Shown: piece after piece, positions 8,532 through 16,110 of the stretch
Numbering within the stretch: the first letter of the stretch is position 1
How the letters are laid out: each line of letters begins with the position of its first letter
Assembly: GCA_902793405.1 (NCBI GenBank)
Contig: CADBDH010000035.1
Span: 1 to 34,686, forward strand
Direction of reading: 5' to 3'
DNA length: 34,686 nucleotides
Source: an uncultured Bacteroidales bacterium
GTDB taxonomy: Bacteria; Bacteroidota; Bacteroidia; Bacteroidales; Muribaculaceae
Translations under genes and position numbers: made by a program
Notes under the pieces: model-generated
Told to the model about the DNA's origin: nothing
Seen by the model: the letters and a program-made list of their open reading frames with translations, nothing else
Database searches by the model: none

Positions 8532-8616
8532 GAGTTAGAAGTTAGAAGTTAGGAGTTAGGAGTTAGAAGTTAGAAGTTAGAAACTAGGGACTAGAAACTA
8601 GAAACTAAAAACTAAA
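8532..8616 (+). repeat. Heptamer-repeat array between permease and miaA
   Basis: The 85-nt gap divides into twelve 7-mers plus one base: seven RAGTTAG units followed by five RRACTAR units. The last unit runs into the miaA ATG. Unlike the preceding gap there is no GC hairpin at the turning point. Confidence 0.85.
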
Positions 8617-9510
8617 ATGACGTTGATTGTCATTACCGGCCCAACCGGTGTGGGCAAGACTGCGGCAGCCATCGAGCTGGCGCAGCAGCTCCATTGTGAC
8701 ATCATCAACGCCGACTCACGACAGATCTATCGCGGCATTCCCATCTGCACCGCTGCCCCGACTCCCGAGGAGCTGGCGGCCGTGCGGCATCACTTTGTCG
8801 CGTTCAAGGACCTGGAAGAGAGCTACAGCGCGGCACAGTTCGAGAGCGATGTGCTGCAGTTGCTGCCCTCGTTGTGGCGGCAAGGCGAGTGTGCCGTGAT
8901 GTGCGGCGGCTCGATGCTCTATGTGGACGCCGTGTGCCGCGGCATCGACCAGCTGCCCGACATCAGCCCCGAAGTGCGCACCGCCGTCAAGGAGAAACTG
9001 GCCCGTGAGGGATTAGAAAGTCTTGTTGAGGAGCTGGAACGGCTCGACCCGCAATATGCCGCAACCATCGACCGCAAGAACACCAGCCGCGTGTGCCACG
9101 GCGTGGAAATCTGCCGCCAGGCCGGCGTGCCCTACTCCACCCTGCGCACCGGCACAGCCAAGCAACGCGACTTCAAAATCATCAAGCTGGCCCTGAACAT
9201 CGAGCGCGAGCAGCTGTTTGACCGCATCAACCGGCGCGTGGACCGCATGGTCGAGATGGGACTGGAGCAGGAGGCGCACAGCGTCTATCACCTGCGGCAC
9301 CTCAACTCATTGAACACCGTGGGCATGAAGGAGATGTTTGCCCTGTTCGACGGTACGATGGACCGGCACACCGCCATCGAGCGCATCAAGAAAAACACCC
9401 GCGTCTATGCCAAAAAACAACTCACCTGGTACCGCCGCGACCCCGACATCACCTGGGTCACCCCCGACAACGCCGTCACCACCGCCCTCAAGCTCCTCAG
9501 CCCTGCCTAA
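8617..9510 (+). CDS. miaA: tRNA dimethylallyltransferase
   Basis: The 297-residue protein matches MiaA in length. It has the P-loop GPTGVGKT (8-15), the substrate motif DSRQIYRG (33-40) and the family's CTAAPTPEELAAVRHHF segment. The C-terminal part contains the NTVGMKEMF and KKQLTWYRRDPDI motifs that contact the tRNA anticodon stem. MiaA adds the dimethylallyl group to A37 of tRNAs reading UNN codons. It is the last gene of the DUF4250-xth-permease-miaA run; the nearest intrinsic terminator lies about 460 nt downstream. Confidence 0.96.
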   Translation: MTLIVITGPTGVGKTAAAIELAQQLHCDIINADSRQIYRGIPICTAAPTPEELAAVRHHFVAFKDLEESYSAAQFESDVLQLLPSLWRQGECAVMCGGSMLYVDAVCRGIDQLPDISPEVRTAVKEKLAREGLESLVEELERLDPQYAATIDRKNTSRVCHGVEICRQAGVPYSTLRTGTAKQRDFKIIKLALNIEREQLFDRINRRVDRMVEMGLEQEAHSVYHLRHLNSLNTVGMKEMFALFDGTMDRHTAIERIKKNTRVYAKKQLTWYRRDPDITWVTPDNAVTTALKLLSPA

Positions 9511-9529
9511 CAACCGTAAATCCGAATTC

Positions 9530-9794
9530 TTTGGCCCCACGCTAAACCGCTAAGGTTTTTATCGTCGGCATTTTTTTGTCTACGAATTATACGAATTTAA
9601 CGAAGGCTTCCGCTTCCTTTTGCTCCACGCTAAGGCGCTATGACTCTAAGATTATAACTGTCTGCGAACCTTTAGCTCGGCGTAGCCAATTTAGCGAATG
9701 AGACTGATTGCATCCGCGTTGTTTTCTTGTCGGCGGATTATAAGGATTAAGATGATTGGCATCCGCGTCCTTTTGCCTTTAGCGTGGGGTCAAA
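9530..9794. repeat. Repeat-rich non-coding element bounded by a 17-bp inverted repeat
   Basis: The 617-nt gap 9511-10127 has no convincing gene. Its first half is bounded by TTTGGCCCCACGCTAAA (9530-9546) and its inverted copy (9778-9794, 16 of 17 matching). A third related copy lies inside near 9618-9645. The interior also has 9-nt direct repeats of ACGAATTWW type (about 9577-9605) and two copies of GCATCCGCGT. This looks like a degenerate non-autonomous element or an intergenic repeat mosaic. Confidence 0.55.
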
Positions 9795-9972
9795 ACGGCT
9801 GGATACTTTAAATTATGGTGGTGCGGGATTGATAAAAAATGTTAATATTTTCATGTAACGCATTGGTTTTGAGCCTATTGTACTCTTTGTGTGTTTTTGT
9901 GGTTTCATGGCTTTGTCTCCTTTCGTTTTTTGTTGGCAAAGATAGGTGATGAGGGAACTGTTGTCAATGACA

Positions 9973-10002
9973 AAAAGCAGGCGCACGCGCCTGCTTTTCT
10001 TT
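9973..10002. terminator. Two-way intrinsic terminator between miaA and the CotH gene
   Basis: Stem GCAGGCG (9977-9983) / CGCCTGC (9988-9994) with a 4-nt loop is flanked by an A run on the left and TTTTCTTT on the right, so it can end transcription in both directions. It serves the converging genes miaA (plus) and CotH (minus, stop at 10128). Confidence 0.85.
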
Positions 10003-10127
10003 ACAATGCGGATAAGAACTGCTTATACATCCAGCTTGAAAATGACTGCGTTCTTAACCGGGAAACGTTCATGTAAATTACATTGGATTTCGGCTAAATA
10101 CTGTTCAATAGATGCAAATCCAAACGT

Positions 10128-11558
10128 CTACTGTTGGATTCCCCACTGGTTGTTGAGGAAATCGACCTTTTCCCGCATTCTCATCTTATAATATTCGTTC
10201 TGGACTTCAAGACTATCCCAGTATTTGCCAGGCCATCGCATTCGGTCGGCTTCGCTCGCCGACGATATCCTGTTTATCAGAGAGTCGATATAACTCTCCA
10301 TAGTTTCCATCTGGGACGGGTAGAATTGTTTCCAGTGATTCCTCACCAATTCCTGAAACCAGTCACTTTGGACCATTTTTTCCAGCCAATAAGGCTTGAA
10401 CATTTCATCTGTGTTCTCATACAAGAAACACGGGTCCTCATAATCTGGATGTCCAAAGGCGCATCCAAAGTCCCACACCGGTCCGAACAGCAGTTTGGTG
10501 CTGTCCCCGCGATGTTTGTGAAGAAAAAGGCTGCCTTTAAAAGATTCGATGTCATCAACAACTTCATTCACAATGTAGAAACACGCGAGTGTATCCAAAT
10601 CGATATACTTTTCCCACTCGCTTTCGGAGCCCTCATTAATTGCTTTGTCTGTTTGCAGCATCAGGTTGTAGATATAGTCCATTTGTGCGTCTGAAAGGCT
10701 GTCAGGGCTATGGTACTTGACGGGCAACACCTTACCGTCATCCTCTGGGATAAAGAACTGGTTTTCATCACTATGCCCGTCTATTTCAAGGAGCCATCCT
10801 CCAGTTATCAGCCCCTCGTCGGTCTCACCGTTCTCCTGTTCTGTGATGTTCACCCTGTGTTTGCCGACCCGAATTTTCTCGGTAATGAAGTACAGACCGA
10901 TGTAAATGCCGTTGAGTACTACTTCCACCGGCTCTTGGGCTGGTGTGTAGGCAAGTCCTATCCGCCGGCTCAGCTCAAACCCGACGGGATTTGCCCAAAA
11001 GTCATGTGCCAACAGGCAGAAGTGCCTATTCTTCTTCAGCCCCATCAGCGACTGTTTAGTGTCGAGTTTTATCCGATAAGGCTTTTTGTCCGAGTGCTCC
11101 CAAGTATAGTTGCCTCGCCCCTTGATTTGCATCCCCAGCGGATGTTGCTGGGATCCGAGGGACTGATAGCTCTCAATCCCACCTGCGTCGAGCCACCATT
11201 CGGCATGGATGTAGTCCGACTTGTCCTTTCCTGTTATCTCGCGGTGGCCCTCGGTGTTGATGTACAGTACCGGCAGTGTGCCCGAGAAGGTAGGCATCGG
11301 TGGAAGTTCGCCTCCCATAATTGCTCCGATGAGGGCATTGATGTCAGCTATATTGACCTCGCCATCCCCGTTCAGATCTTTATCAAAGTAGTCTTGATAA
11401 GAGGTTCTCCCTAAAATAATGTCAATGAGTGTGTTGATGTCGGCAATGTTGATTTCCCAGTCGCAATTCACATCACCCCGCGGTCGCAGCGGGCTTTGGC
11501 CACTGCTGCATAAAGCAACAGTTGGCCAAAATATAAGAAGTAATAATAATATCTTCAT
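10128..11558 (-). CDS. Secreted CotH-family kinase with N-terminal dockerin pair
   Basis: The 476-residue protein has a signal peptide (1-17), then two dockerin-type repeats at residues 28-82 (DNA 11313-11477): GDVNCDWEINIADINTLIDI and KDLNGDGEVNIADINALIGA. The CotH fold fills about 95-465: the KGRGNYTWEHSDKKPYRIKL segment (146-165), the LNGIYIGLYFITEKI segment (216-230), and the catalytic-type GPVWDFGCAFG with Asp363. Studied CotH proteins are atypical protein kinases that phosphorylate serines on extracytoplasmic proteins such as spore-coat CotB and CotG. The dockerin pair is at the front, whereas every other tagged protein here carries it at the C-terminus. The start lies 2 nt after the stop of the beta-helix gene, so the two are very likely co-transcribed. 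The DNA is AT-richer than the clusters on either side. Confidence 0.88.
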   Translation of the reverse strand: MKILLLLLIFWPTVALCSSGQSPLRPRGDVNCDWEINIADINTLIDIILGRTSYQDYFDKDLNGDGEVNIADINALIGAIMGGELPPMPTFSGTLPVLYINTEGHREITGKDKSDYIHAEWWLDAGGIESYQSLGSQQHPLGMQIKGRGNYTWEHSDKKPYRIKLDTKQSLMGLKKNRHFCLLAHDFWANPVGFELSRRIGLAYTPAQEPVEVVLNGIYIGLYFITEKIRVGKHRVNITEQENGETDEGLITGGWLLEIDGHSDENQFFIPEDDGKVLPVKYHSPDSLSDAQMDYIYNLMLQTDKAINEGSESEWEKYIDLDTLACFYIVNEVVDDIESFKGSLFLHKHRGDSTKLLFGPVWDFGCAFGHPDYEDPCFLYENTDEMFKPYWLEKMVQSDWFQELVRNHWKQFYPSQMETMESYIDSLINRISSASEADRMRWPGKYWDSLEVQNEYYKMRMREKVDFLNNQWGIQQ

Positions 11559-11560
11559 GT

Positions 11561-13240
11561 CTATAGATTTTGAATACAGATATTTCCATTAACAATACTG
11601 TCACCGACGTTTGTTATGTATTTTAGCATGTTTTCAATGCTGTTGATTCCCCTTAACAAGTTGTTCCTTACCTCAAGTTTGTTAAAACGCATTGAGGACG
11701 TGGGATTTGAGTTCCAATGGGCCATCAACTTTCCGCCATTGGTTTTTACAAATACGTTGTTTTCATTAAAAACCAGGCTGCCTGTTGTCGCGAATTCCTG
11801 AAGAAAGAAAGTCATGCTATTGGACATGAATATGTTCTTTCTGAAATACAAGTTCAATGTGTCAATGGCGTTGCAGTAGATTTTTGTGTCCCCATGGAAT
11901 GTGTTACCTTCAGCGGCTAATTTAAATTTGGATATACCATTCCCTGCCTCTACCCTTGCTATATTCTTAAGATTCTGGCTAATGTTGTTGCGAAGTGTGA
12001 CATCACCACCAGCTTCACCACACCACACCAGTGTTACCCCGATATCAGAATTAGTTGCAGTATCGTTGGTAACATAATTAGACAGGATATTGCTTTCCAG
12101 GCATATACGGCTTCCCTCTACCAAGAAATATGCTGCACCATTACCATCATATATATTAACAACGGGATTATAGTTTCTGAACACATTGTTCCTAAAAAAC
12201 ACCGTGTCAGGATACAACGGATTGCCATATACCTCTATATCATTGCGATAGTATCGTTTGATGCTGCCGATATAATTGTCAATGAATGTGTTATTATTGA
12301 ATTCCACATTTGAGAAAGTGTCCTCATCATTGAAACGGATTGAGATAGTTCGTTTAACCAGGTCATCTATCTGGAACCTGTTATTCGAAAACAAAAAATT
12401 GTTTGTTGCGCAGCAATAAGGAGAAGAATCACTTGAAATCAGTGAAAACTGCATATCATTGAATATGTCGTTCTTGTCCCCTCCATCATATTTGTAGTAG
12501 AAGTCGTTATCTTTTATAATTATGTTGGAACGGGTAACATCACCCGAAGTATTAGTGTTGGCATCAACTAATTGACTGAAAAACGCCAAACTCTCATCGT
12601 TACCATACTTATAGAATCTATTCCCTGATATATTGATATCATGCATTGCTCCACGCAGCCACAAGCACCCACCTGTCAAGCAGTTGTTATAATTTACCAG
12701 ATTACAGTTAGTAACATTAACGTTTGAGCAAACGCGTAAGTCAAAGTTTGTGCATACAGCATTTTTCAAGTAACTGTCCACGTTATTAATGGTTACGCCG
12801 TTTGCATGGTAGATCTTCACTGCGTATTTTTCAGCCGATTCCCACCAGAGACCGGTATGTTCCTTCAACTTGAAAGACAAATCAGTTATTGTTACTGAAA
12901 TGTTATGTTCCGATGTGCCTCTAAAAACGAAAAAAGAATCATCTTTAAAGGCGATGAAATCTTGCTGATTAGTACCATTATCAAGAATAACAGTGCTTTT
13001 GCAGCGCCCCTTCCCTGACATGATGACATTGCAATGCGCTGTCACAGTTCCACATACTGTATCTGTTCCTATCTTATCAAAATTGATGATAATAGAATCA
13101 TTATATGTTAGTCCTTGTACCTGCTGTCGCAAGGCCCTGGTTAGTTCTCCCTGTAGTTCACTCACGTTCACGACACGTGTAATTGCGTTCAAGGAATTTG
13201 CCAGCAGGCACAAAAGTGCCAAAATATAAAATTTCTTCAT
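11561..13240 (-). CDS. Secreted right-handed beta-helix-like protein, function unknown
   Basis: The 559-residue protein has a signal peptide (about 1-19, ending LNA). The rest is rich in Asn, Ser and aromatic residues and repeats rung-like motifs (GNRFYKY, NNTFIDNY, NNVFRNY, RNNISQN, RKNIFMS, RNNLLRG) about every 20-30 residues, the pattern of a right-handed parallel beta-helix such as pectate-lyase or chondroitinase-B folds. No lyase catalytic motif was recognised, so an enzymatic role is not claimed; it could be a structural or glycan-binding surface protein. There is no dockerin. It is followed after 2 nt by the CotH kinase gene, which makes it a candidate substrate or partner. Composition is clearly AT-rich relative to the C10 and PUL genes. 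Confidence 0.65.
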   Translation of the reverse strand: MKKFYILALLCLLANSLNAITRVVNVSELQGELTRALRQQVQGLTYNDSIIINFDKIGTDTVCGTVTAHCNVIMSGKGRCKSTVILDNGTNQQDFIAFKDDSFFVFRGTSEHNISVTITDLSFKLKEHTGLWWESAEKYAVKIYHANGVTINNVDSYLKNAVCTNFDLRVCSNVNVTNCNLVNYNNCLTGGCLWLRGAMHDINISGNRFYKYGNDESLAFFSQLVDANTNTSGDVTRSNIIIKDNDFYYKYDGGDKNDIFNDMQFSLISSDSSPYCCATNNFLFSNNRFQIDDLVKRTISIRFNDEDTFSNVEFNNNTFIDNYIGSIKRYYRNDIEVYGNPLYPDTVFFRNNVFRNYNPVVNIYDGNGAAYFLVEGSRICLESNILSNYVTNDTATNSDIGVTLVWCGEAGGDVTLRNNISQNLKNIARVEAGNGISKFKLAAEGNTFHGDTKIYCNAIDTLNLYFRKNIFMSNSMTFFLQEFATTGSLVFNENNVFVKTNGGKLMAHWNSNPTSSMRFNKLEVRNNLLRGINSIENMLKYITNVGDSIVNGNICIQNL

Positions 13241-13337
13241 GATAAATAAAATTAAAGTTTAACGAATATTTAATTAAAAGATGTTGCCATTTCATCGGGA
13301 AATTCAAGGGTCATTCTTGCATAAAAATGAGACCAAG

Positions 13338-13706
13338 CTATAATGTGAATGTTCCCTCGAAGACATTGCCCGAGGGAGAAGTGATGGTGATGACGTGTGC
13401 GCCTGTGGGCAGTGAGGAAATGCTGAAGGTGTCGTAGGTGCCGTCGACCTGAGTACTGATCTCGACCGTATTGGTCACTGGCGAGGAAATCTCCACGTCA
13501 TAGTAGCTTACCACTCCGCCACCATCGATTGTAATCTCCTGGGTCTTAATATCATACTCATAATATGCCGCAGGCATATCAGGGTAGAAGTGAGTACCAG
13601 ATCTATCATCGATTGCGCCGCCCTTGTGAATAACAATTGGATTACGTTGTGCAAATAGACAAAAGCTACTAAAAACTACTAAAAACAAAATGAGATTCTT
13701 TTTCAT
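13338..13706 (-). CDS. Small secreted DUF3244-like protein
   Basis: The 122-residue protein has a signal peptide (about 1-19, ending LFAQ) and a short beta-rich domain with alternating hydrophobic strands (EITIDGGGVVSYYDVEISS, GAHVITITSPSGNVFEGTF). Size, signal peptide and Ig-like strand order resemble the DUF3244 family of small Bacteroidales secreted proteins, but this was judged by eye. It has the best-formed promoter of the AT-rich island and lies 97 nt upstream of the beta-helix gene, which it may lead in a transcript. Confidence 0.6.
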   Translation of the reverse strand: MKKNLILFLVVFSSFCLFAQRNPIVIHKGGAIDDRSGTHFYPDMPAAYYEYDIKTQEITIDGGGVVSYYDVEISSPVTNTVEISTQVDGTYDTFSISSLPTGAHVITITSPSGNVFEGTFTL

Positions 13707-14055
13707 CGTGCCAAAGATTTAAATGATTAAATGAACTTTACAAAATTACTGCTGTTTTGTCTGTTTTTCCAAATTTTTTCGTAATACAAATAGATTTTAT
13801 TTATCTGATAATCAGGATGTTGTGTTTTTAAAAATAATACATGCAGGAAATGGAACGATACGAGGTAAAACAGGTGGAGTATCGTCCCGATGGGGCATTA
13901 ATCAAACTGGTTGTTCTATGAATACAGGGTGCACATGGCTGTTCCTAGAATCATTCCCGCCTATACCTTGATCATACCTCACAGCTATGTTCTTTGGATT
14001 TTAGAGGATGAGGTGTTGCGCGTTTGCCTAAACCCTTGACTACGATTAACAATGC
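13707..14055. other. 349-nt intergenic region
   Basis: It holds the DUF3244-like gene promoter at its left end. Two tiny plus-strand ORFs (13841-13921, 26 codons; 13935-14039, 34 codons) have no recognisable relatives and no clear ribosome-binding site, so they are not called. Nothing else was recognised. Confidence 0.5.
13741..13773 (-). promoter_or_regulatory. Bacteroidetes-type promoter of the DUF3244-like gene
   Basis: The minus strand reads TTTG (13770-13773), a 21-bp spacer, then TAATTTTG (13741-13748). Both boxes match the consensus, and the predicted leader is about 30 nt. Confidence 0.7.
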
Positions 14056-15660
14056 TTATTGAGCATTGTTTTTGTTGTTGATGATGCTATCGATGTAGTC
14101 ATTTAATGATCCTTGAAGGTGCATTTTCTTGGCCAGCCTCTGCTTGATGGTGCTGACACTTGTGGCATTGGAGTACCCCATGATGATGGCAATTTGGATA
14201 TAGGAGAAGCCCAGACATACTAGTGCGATAAGCATCAGTTCTTTGTCATTCAGTTGCGGATAGGTGTCTTGTGTCTTGGAAATCAGATTATTGTAGGCGG
14301 CATCAATATAATGATATAGCTGTGTCCACTTCTGCCCATTGTGTTGCTGGAACTGTACAATTTTTTTTAATTGTTCAGTCAGCTTGCTTTGCGGGTTGTG
14401 GTAGCAGGCCTCAATCATCTCCCTCATCAGGTCAAAATGCGATGATATGAAACACTTGAGCTGATTGTCTTGGATTTTGAGGTTTTCAATGGTATCATTT
14501 AAAATCGACAAGTCATTTAATTGGTCGGCTGACTGCTGTTTGATACCTTCTATGATTCTGTCGTATCGGTGAACATGGCGATAATAGATGAGAGATATTA
14601 CTGATAATACTAGAAAGCATAAACCAGCAAGCCAGGAAAAAGACCTTTTATGCTCTTGCTTTAATGCGGTTTGGACTGCTATATCAAATTCATTCTCTGA
14701 ATTAAGGATTTTTATCGTTTTCTGTGTGGCTATAAGGGAGTCGAAGAGATTCTTGGATTTTTGTTCGAATTGCAAATACCTTAAACTATCCCCTTGTTCT
14801 AGCGCAATGGCACTTTTGGCTTCATAAAGAGATATCATGTCTTCGGGCTCTTTAATCCGTTTGTTACTTGAGATTGATAATAAATTTTCAGCAGAATCTA
14901 TCATGCCTAGTTTGGCATAAACTCTGGCAGAAGTTGTAAGTCCTAAATGGCTGATCATGCTTTGGGGAAACAACATGAGATGGTTGATCAGTTTTCTCGC
15001 CTGCTCATACTTGTCACAGTGGTCGTATAAAGCAATCAAGTTCTGAATGCATGTTACATAAGCGCTTGAGTCATTCATCTCTTTGGCCATGGACATAGCT
15101 TCCTTAAGCATGGTTTCGGCTCTATCTGGATTGTTGAGTCGATACAAAGTTCCAAGGTTAATCTTGCAGCGCAGTTGGTAATGCTTGTCGTCTGTAAGCT
15201 TTAAATACTTGTTAGCCAGTTCATACTTTTCTATATCCTTTCCATCCAGTGAGTAGTGCTCACGATAGAGTGCCCCCATGCGCATATTGACGTATCCTAG
15301 TGTAAAGTAGTCCTTGGGGGCGGCGTTGGCTTCGGCGGTCTTGTAGTAGAACATGGCGCTGTCGATGTGGCCCAGTTCTTCCATGACGGCGCCCTTGTAG
15401 AGGTAGGCGCGGGTCAATTCGGTGATGTCGGCATAGCACTTGTAGCGCGCCTGGGTCAACAGCAGGTCGCGATAGGCAAGATTGCCCTCGCCCGTGAGGC
15501 TGTCGATAGCGGTGAGTGTGGCCAGGGCGCTGTCGGGATCGGGCTGCATCAGGCTGTCGGCCTGCACAAGCCGCTCGTCATAACGGTGCGCACCACCGCA
15601 GCCCGTGACCAGGGTCACGAGTACTGCCGCAATCAATATGGATAACATAAAACTTCGCAT
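14056..15660 (-). CDS. TPR lipoprotein-type regulator with transmembrane segment and helix-turn-helix
   Basis: I start at the ATG 15658-15660 (534 residues) and not at an in-frame TTG 27 nt upstream, because that TTG lies upstream of the -7 box. The N-terminus has a signal sequence with a lipobox-like LVTGC (Cys21). TPR-like helices fill about 35-330, a transmembrane segment spans about 341-360, and a coiled-coil-like linker follows. The C-terminus (about 469-515) is a LuxR-like helix-turn-helix: LNDKELMLIALVCLGFSYIQ, then GYSNATSVSTIKQRLAKKM. This TPR-membrane-HTH layout is a common Bacteroidetes sensor-regulator type; the ligand is unknown. The combination of a lipobox with a second membrane segment leaves topology uncertain. 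It lies directly downstream of the second C10 peptidase gene, with a mobile-element-like repeat between them. Confidence 0.85.
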   Translation of the reverse strand: MRSFMLSILIAAVLVTLVTGCGGAHRYDERLVQADSLMQPDPDSALATLTAIDSLTGEGNLAYRDLLLTQARYKCYADITELTRAYLYKGAVMEELGHIDSAMFYYKTAEANAAPKDYFTLGYVNMRMGALYREHYSLDGKDIEKYELANKYLKLTDDKHYQLRCKINLGTLYRLNNPDRAETMLKEAMSMAKEMNDSSAYVTCIQNLIALYDHCDKYEQARKLINHLMLFPQSMISHLGLTTSARVYAKLGMIDSAENLLSISSNKRIKEPEDMISLYEAKSAIALEQGDSLRYLQFEQKSKNLFDSLIATQKTIKILNSENEFDIAVQTALKQEHKRSFSWLAGLCFLVLSVISLIYYRHVHRYDRIIEGIKQQSADQLNDLSILNDTIENLKIQDNQLKCFISSHFDLMREMIEACYHNPQSKLTEQLKKIVQFQQHNGQKWTQLYHYIDAAYNNLISKTQDTYPQLNDKELMLIALVCLGFSYIQIAIIMGYSNATSVSTIKQRLAKKMHLQGSLNDYIDSIINNKNNAQ

Positions 15661-15668
15661 CGCGCCAA

Positions 15669-15676
15669 CAAAGATA
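15669..15676 (-). promoter_or_regulatory. -7 box for the TPR-HTH regulator, near-leaderless
   Basis: The minus strand reads TATCTTTG, 8 nt before the ATG at 15660, so the leader would be only a few nucleotides. A weak -33 candidate (TTTC) lies 20 bp upstream. Confidence 0.45.
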
Positions 15677-15784
15677 ATACTTTTCAAGATACTGGTGAAA
15701 ATTCAGGTCACCTTGCTTGCCAAATATCAAAAACCACTCCGCCAACTTGGACAACAATTGCAATATAAAAGAAGAAAACAATTA

Positions 15785-16010
15785 TTAGTGTCCGGTAAAA
15801 AAACGATAAAACCACATAAGTGCCTCAATATAATGCTATTATGTTATTTTCACATAAAGGGGCTCACTTTGAAGCCCGTTAGGGCTGGTCAGGGCTTAGG
15901 CAGGGGTGGAGCGTAGCGGAACCCCTGTAAAAGTAAATCCAACATCAATTAACCCCGTTAGGGGTGACAGATTCCTGGACGCCCCTAGCGGGGCTTTCCC
16001 CGGACACTAA
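15785..16010. mobile_element. 226-bp MITE-like element with 11-bp terminal inverted repeats
   Basis: TTAGTGTCCGG (15785-15795) and its perfect inverted copy (16000-16010) bound a segment with no ORF. Inside are four compact palindromes: GCCC-GTTA-GGGC (15874-15885), CAGGGGT/ACCCCTG (15901-15927), ACCCC-GTTA-GGGGT (15952-15965) and GCCCC-TAGC-GGGGC (15981-15994). If the ends are trimmed by one base, the element is flanked by AT on both sides, a possible short target duplication. It has terminal repeats but no transposase, as expected of a non-autonomous element. Confidence 0.6.
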
Positions 16011-16012
16011 TG

Positions 16013-16083
16013 GAAAACAACAAGTACAATAAATACAAAATTCTGATTTTCAACAGATTGTATTTATTGTACTTGTTGTTTTC
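16013..16083. repeat. Perfect 26-bp inverted repeat with 19-nt loop
   Basis: Arms 16013-16038 and 16058-16083 are exact reverse complements, beginning GAAAACAACAAGTACAATAA. It lies 27 nt past the stop of the second C10 peptidase gene and touches the MITE-like element. There is no T run outside the stem on the minus strand, so it is not a classical intrinsic terminator, although it would form a very stable RNA hairpin. Confidence 0.85.
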
Positions 16084-16110
16084 TGATTATTTGCTATTGA
16101 TTGTTGTCAA

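Noticed and set aside
9891-10076. 61-codon plus-strand ORF
   Set aside because: It reads straight through the two-way terminator hairpin and shows no family likeness.
13841-14039. Two tiny plus-strand ORFs of 26 and 34 codons
   Set aside because: No recognisable relatives, no clear ribosome-binding site or promoter, and they lie in different frames.
14048-14070. Hairpin AACAATGCT-TATTG-AGCATTGTT across the stop codon of the TPR-HTH gene
   Set aside because: The T run is on the plus-strand side, where no gene ends; on the coding strand no T run follows, so it is not called a terminator.
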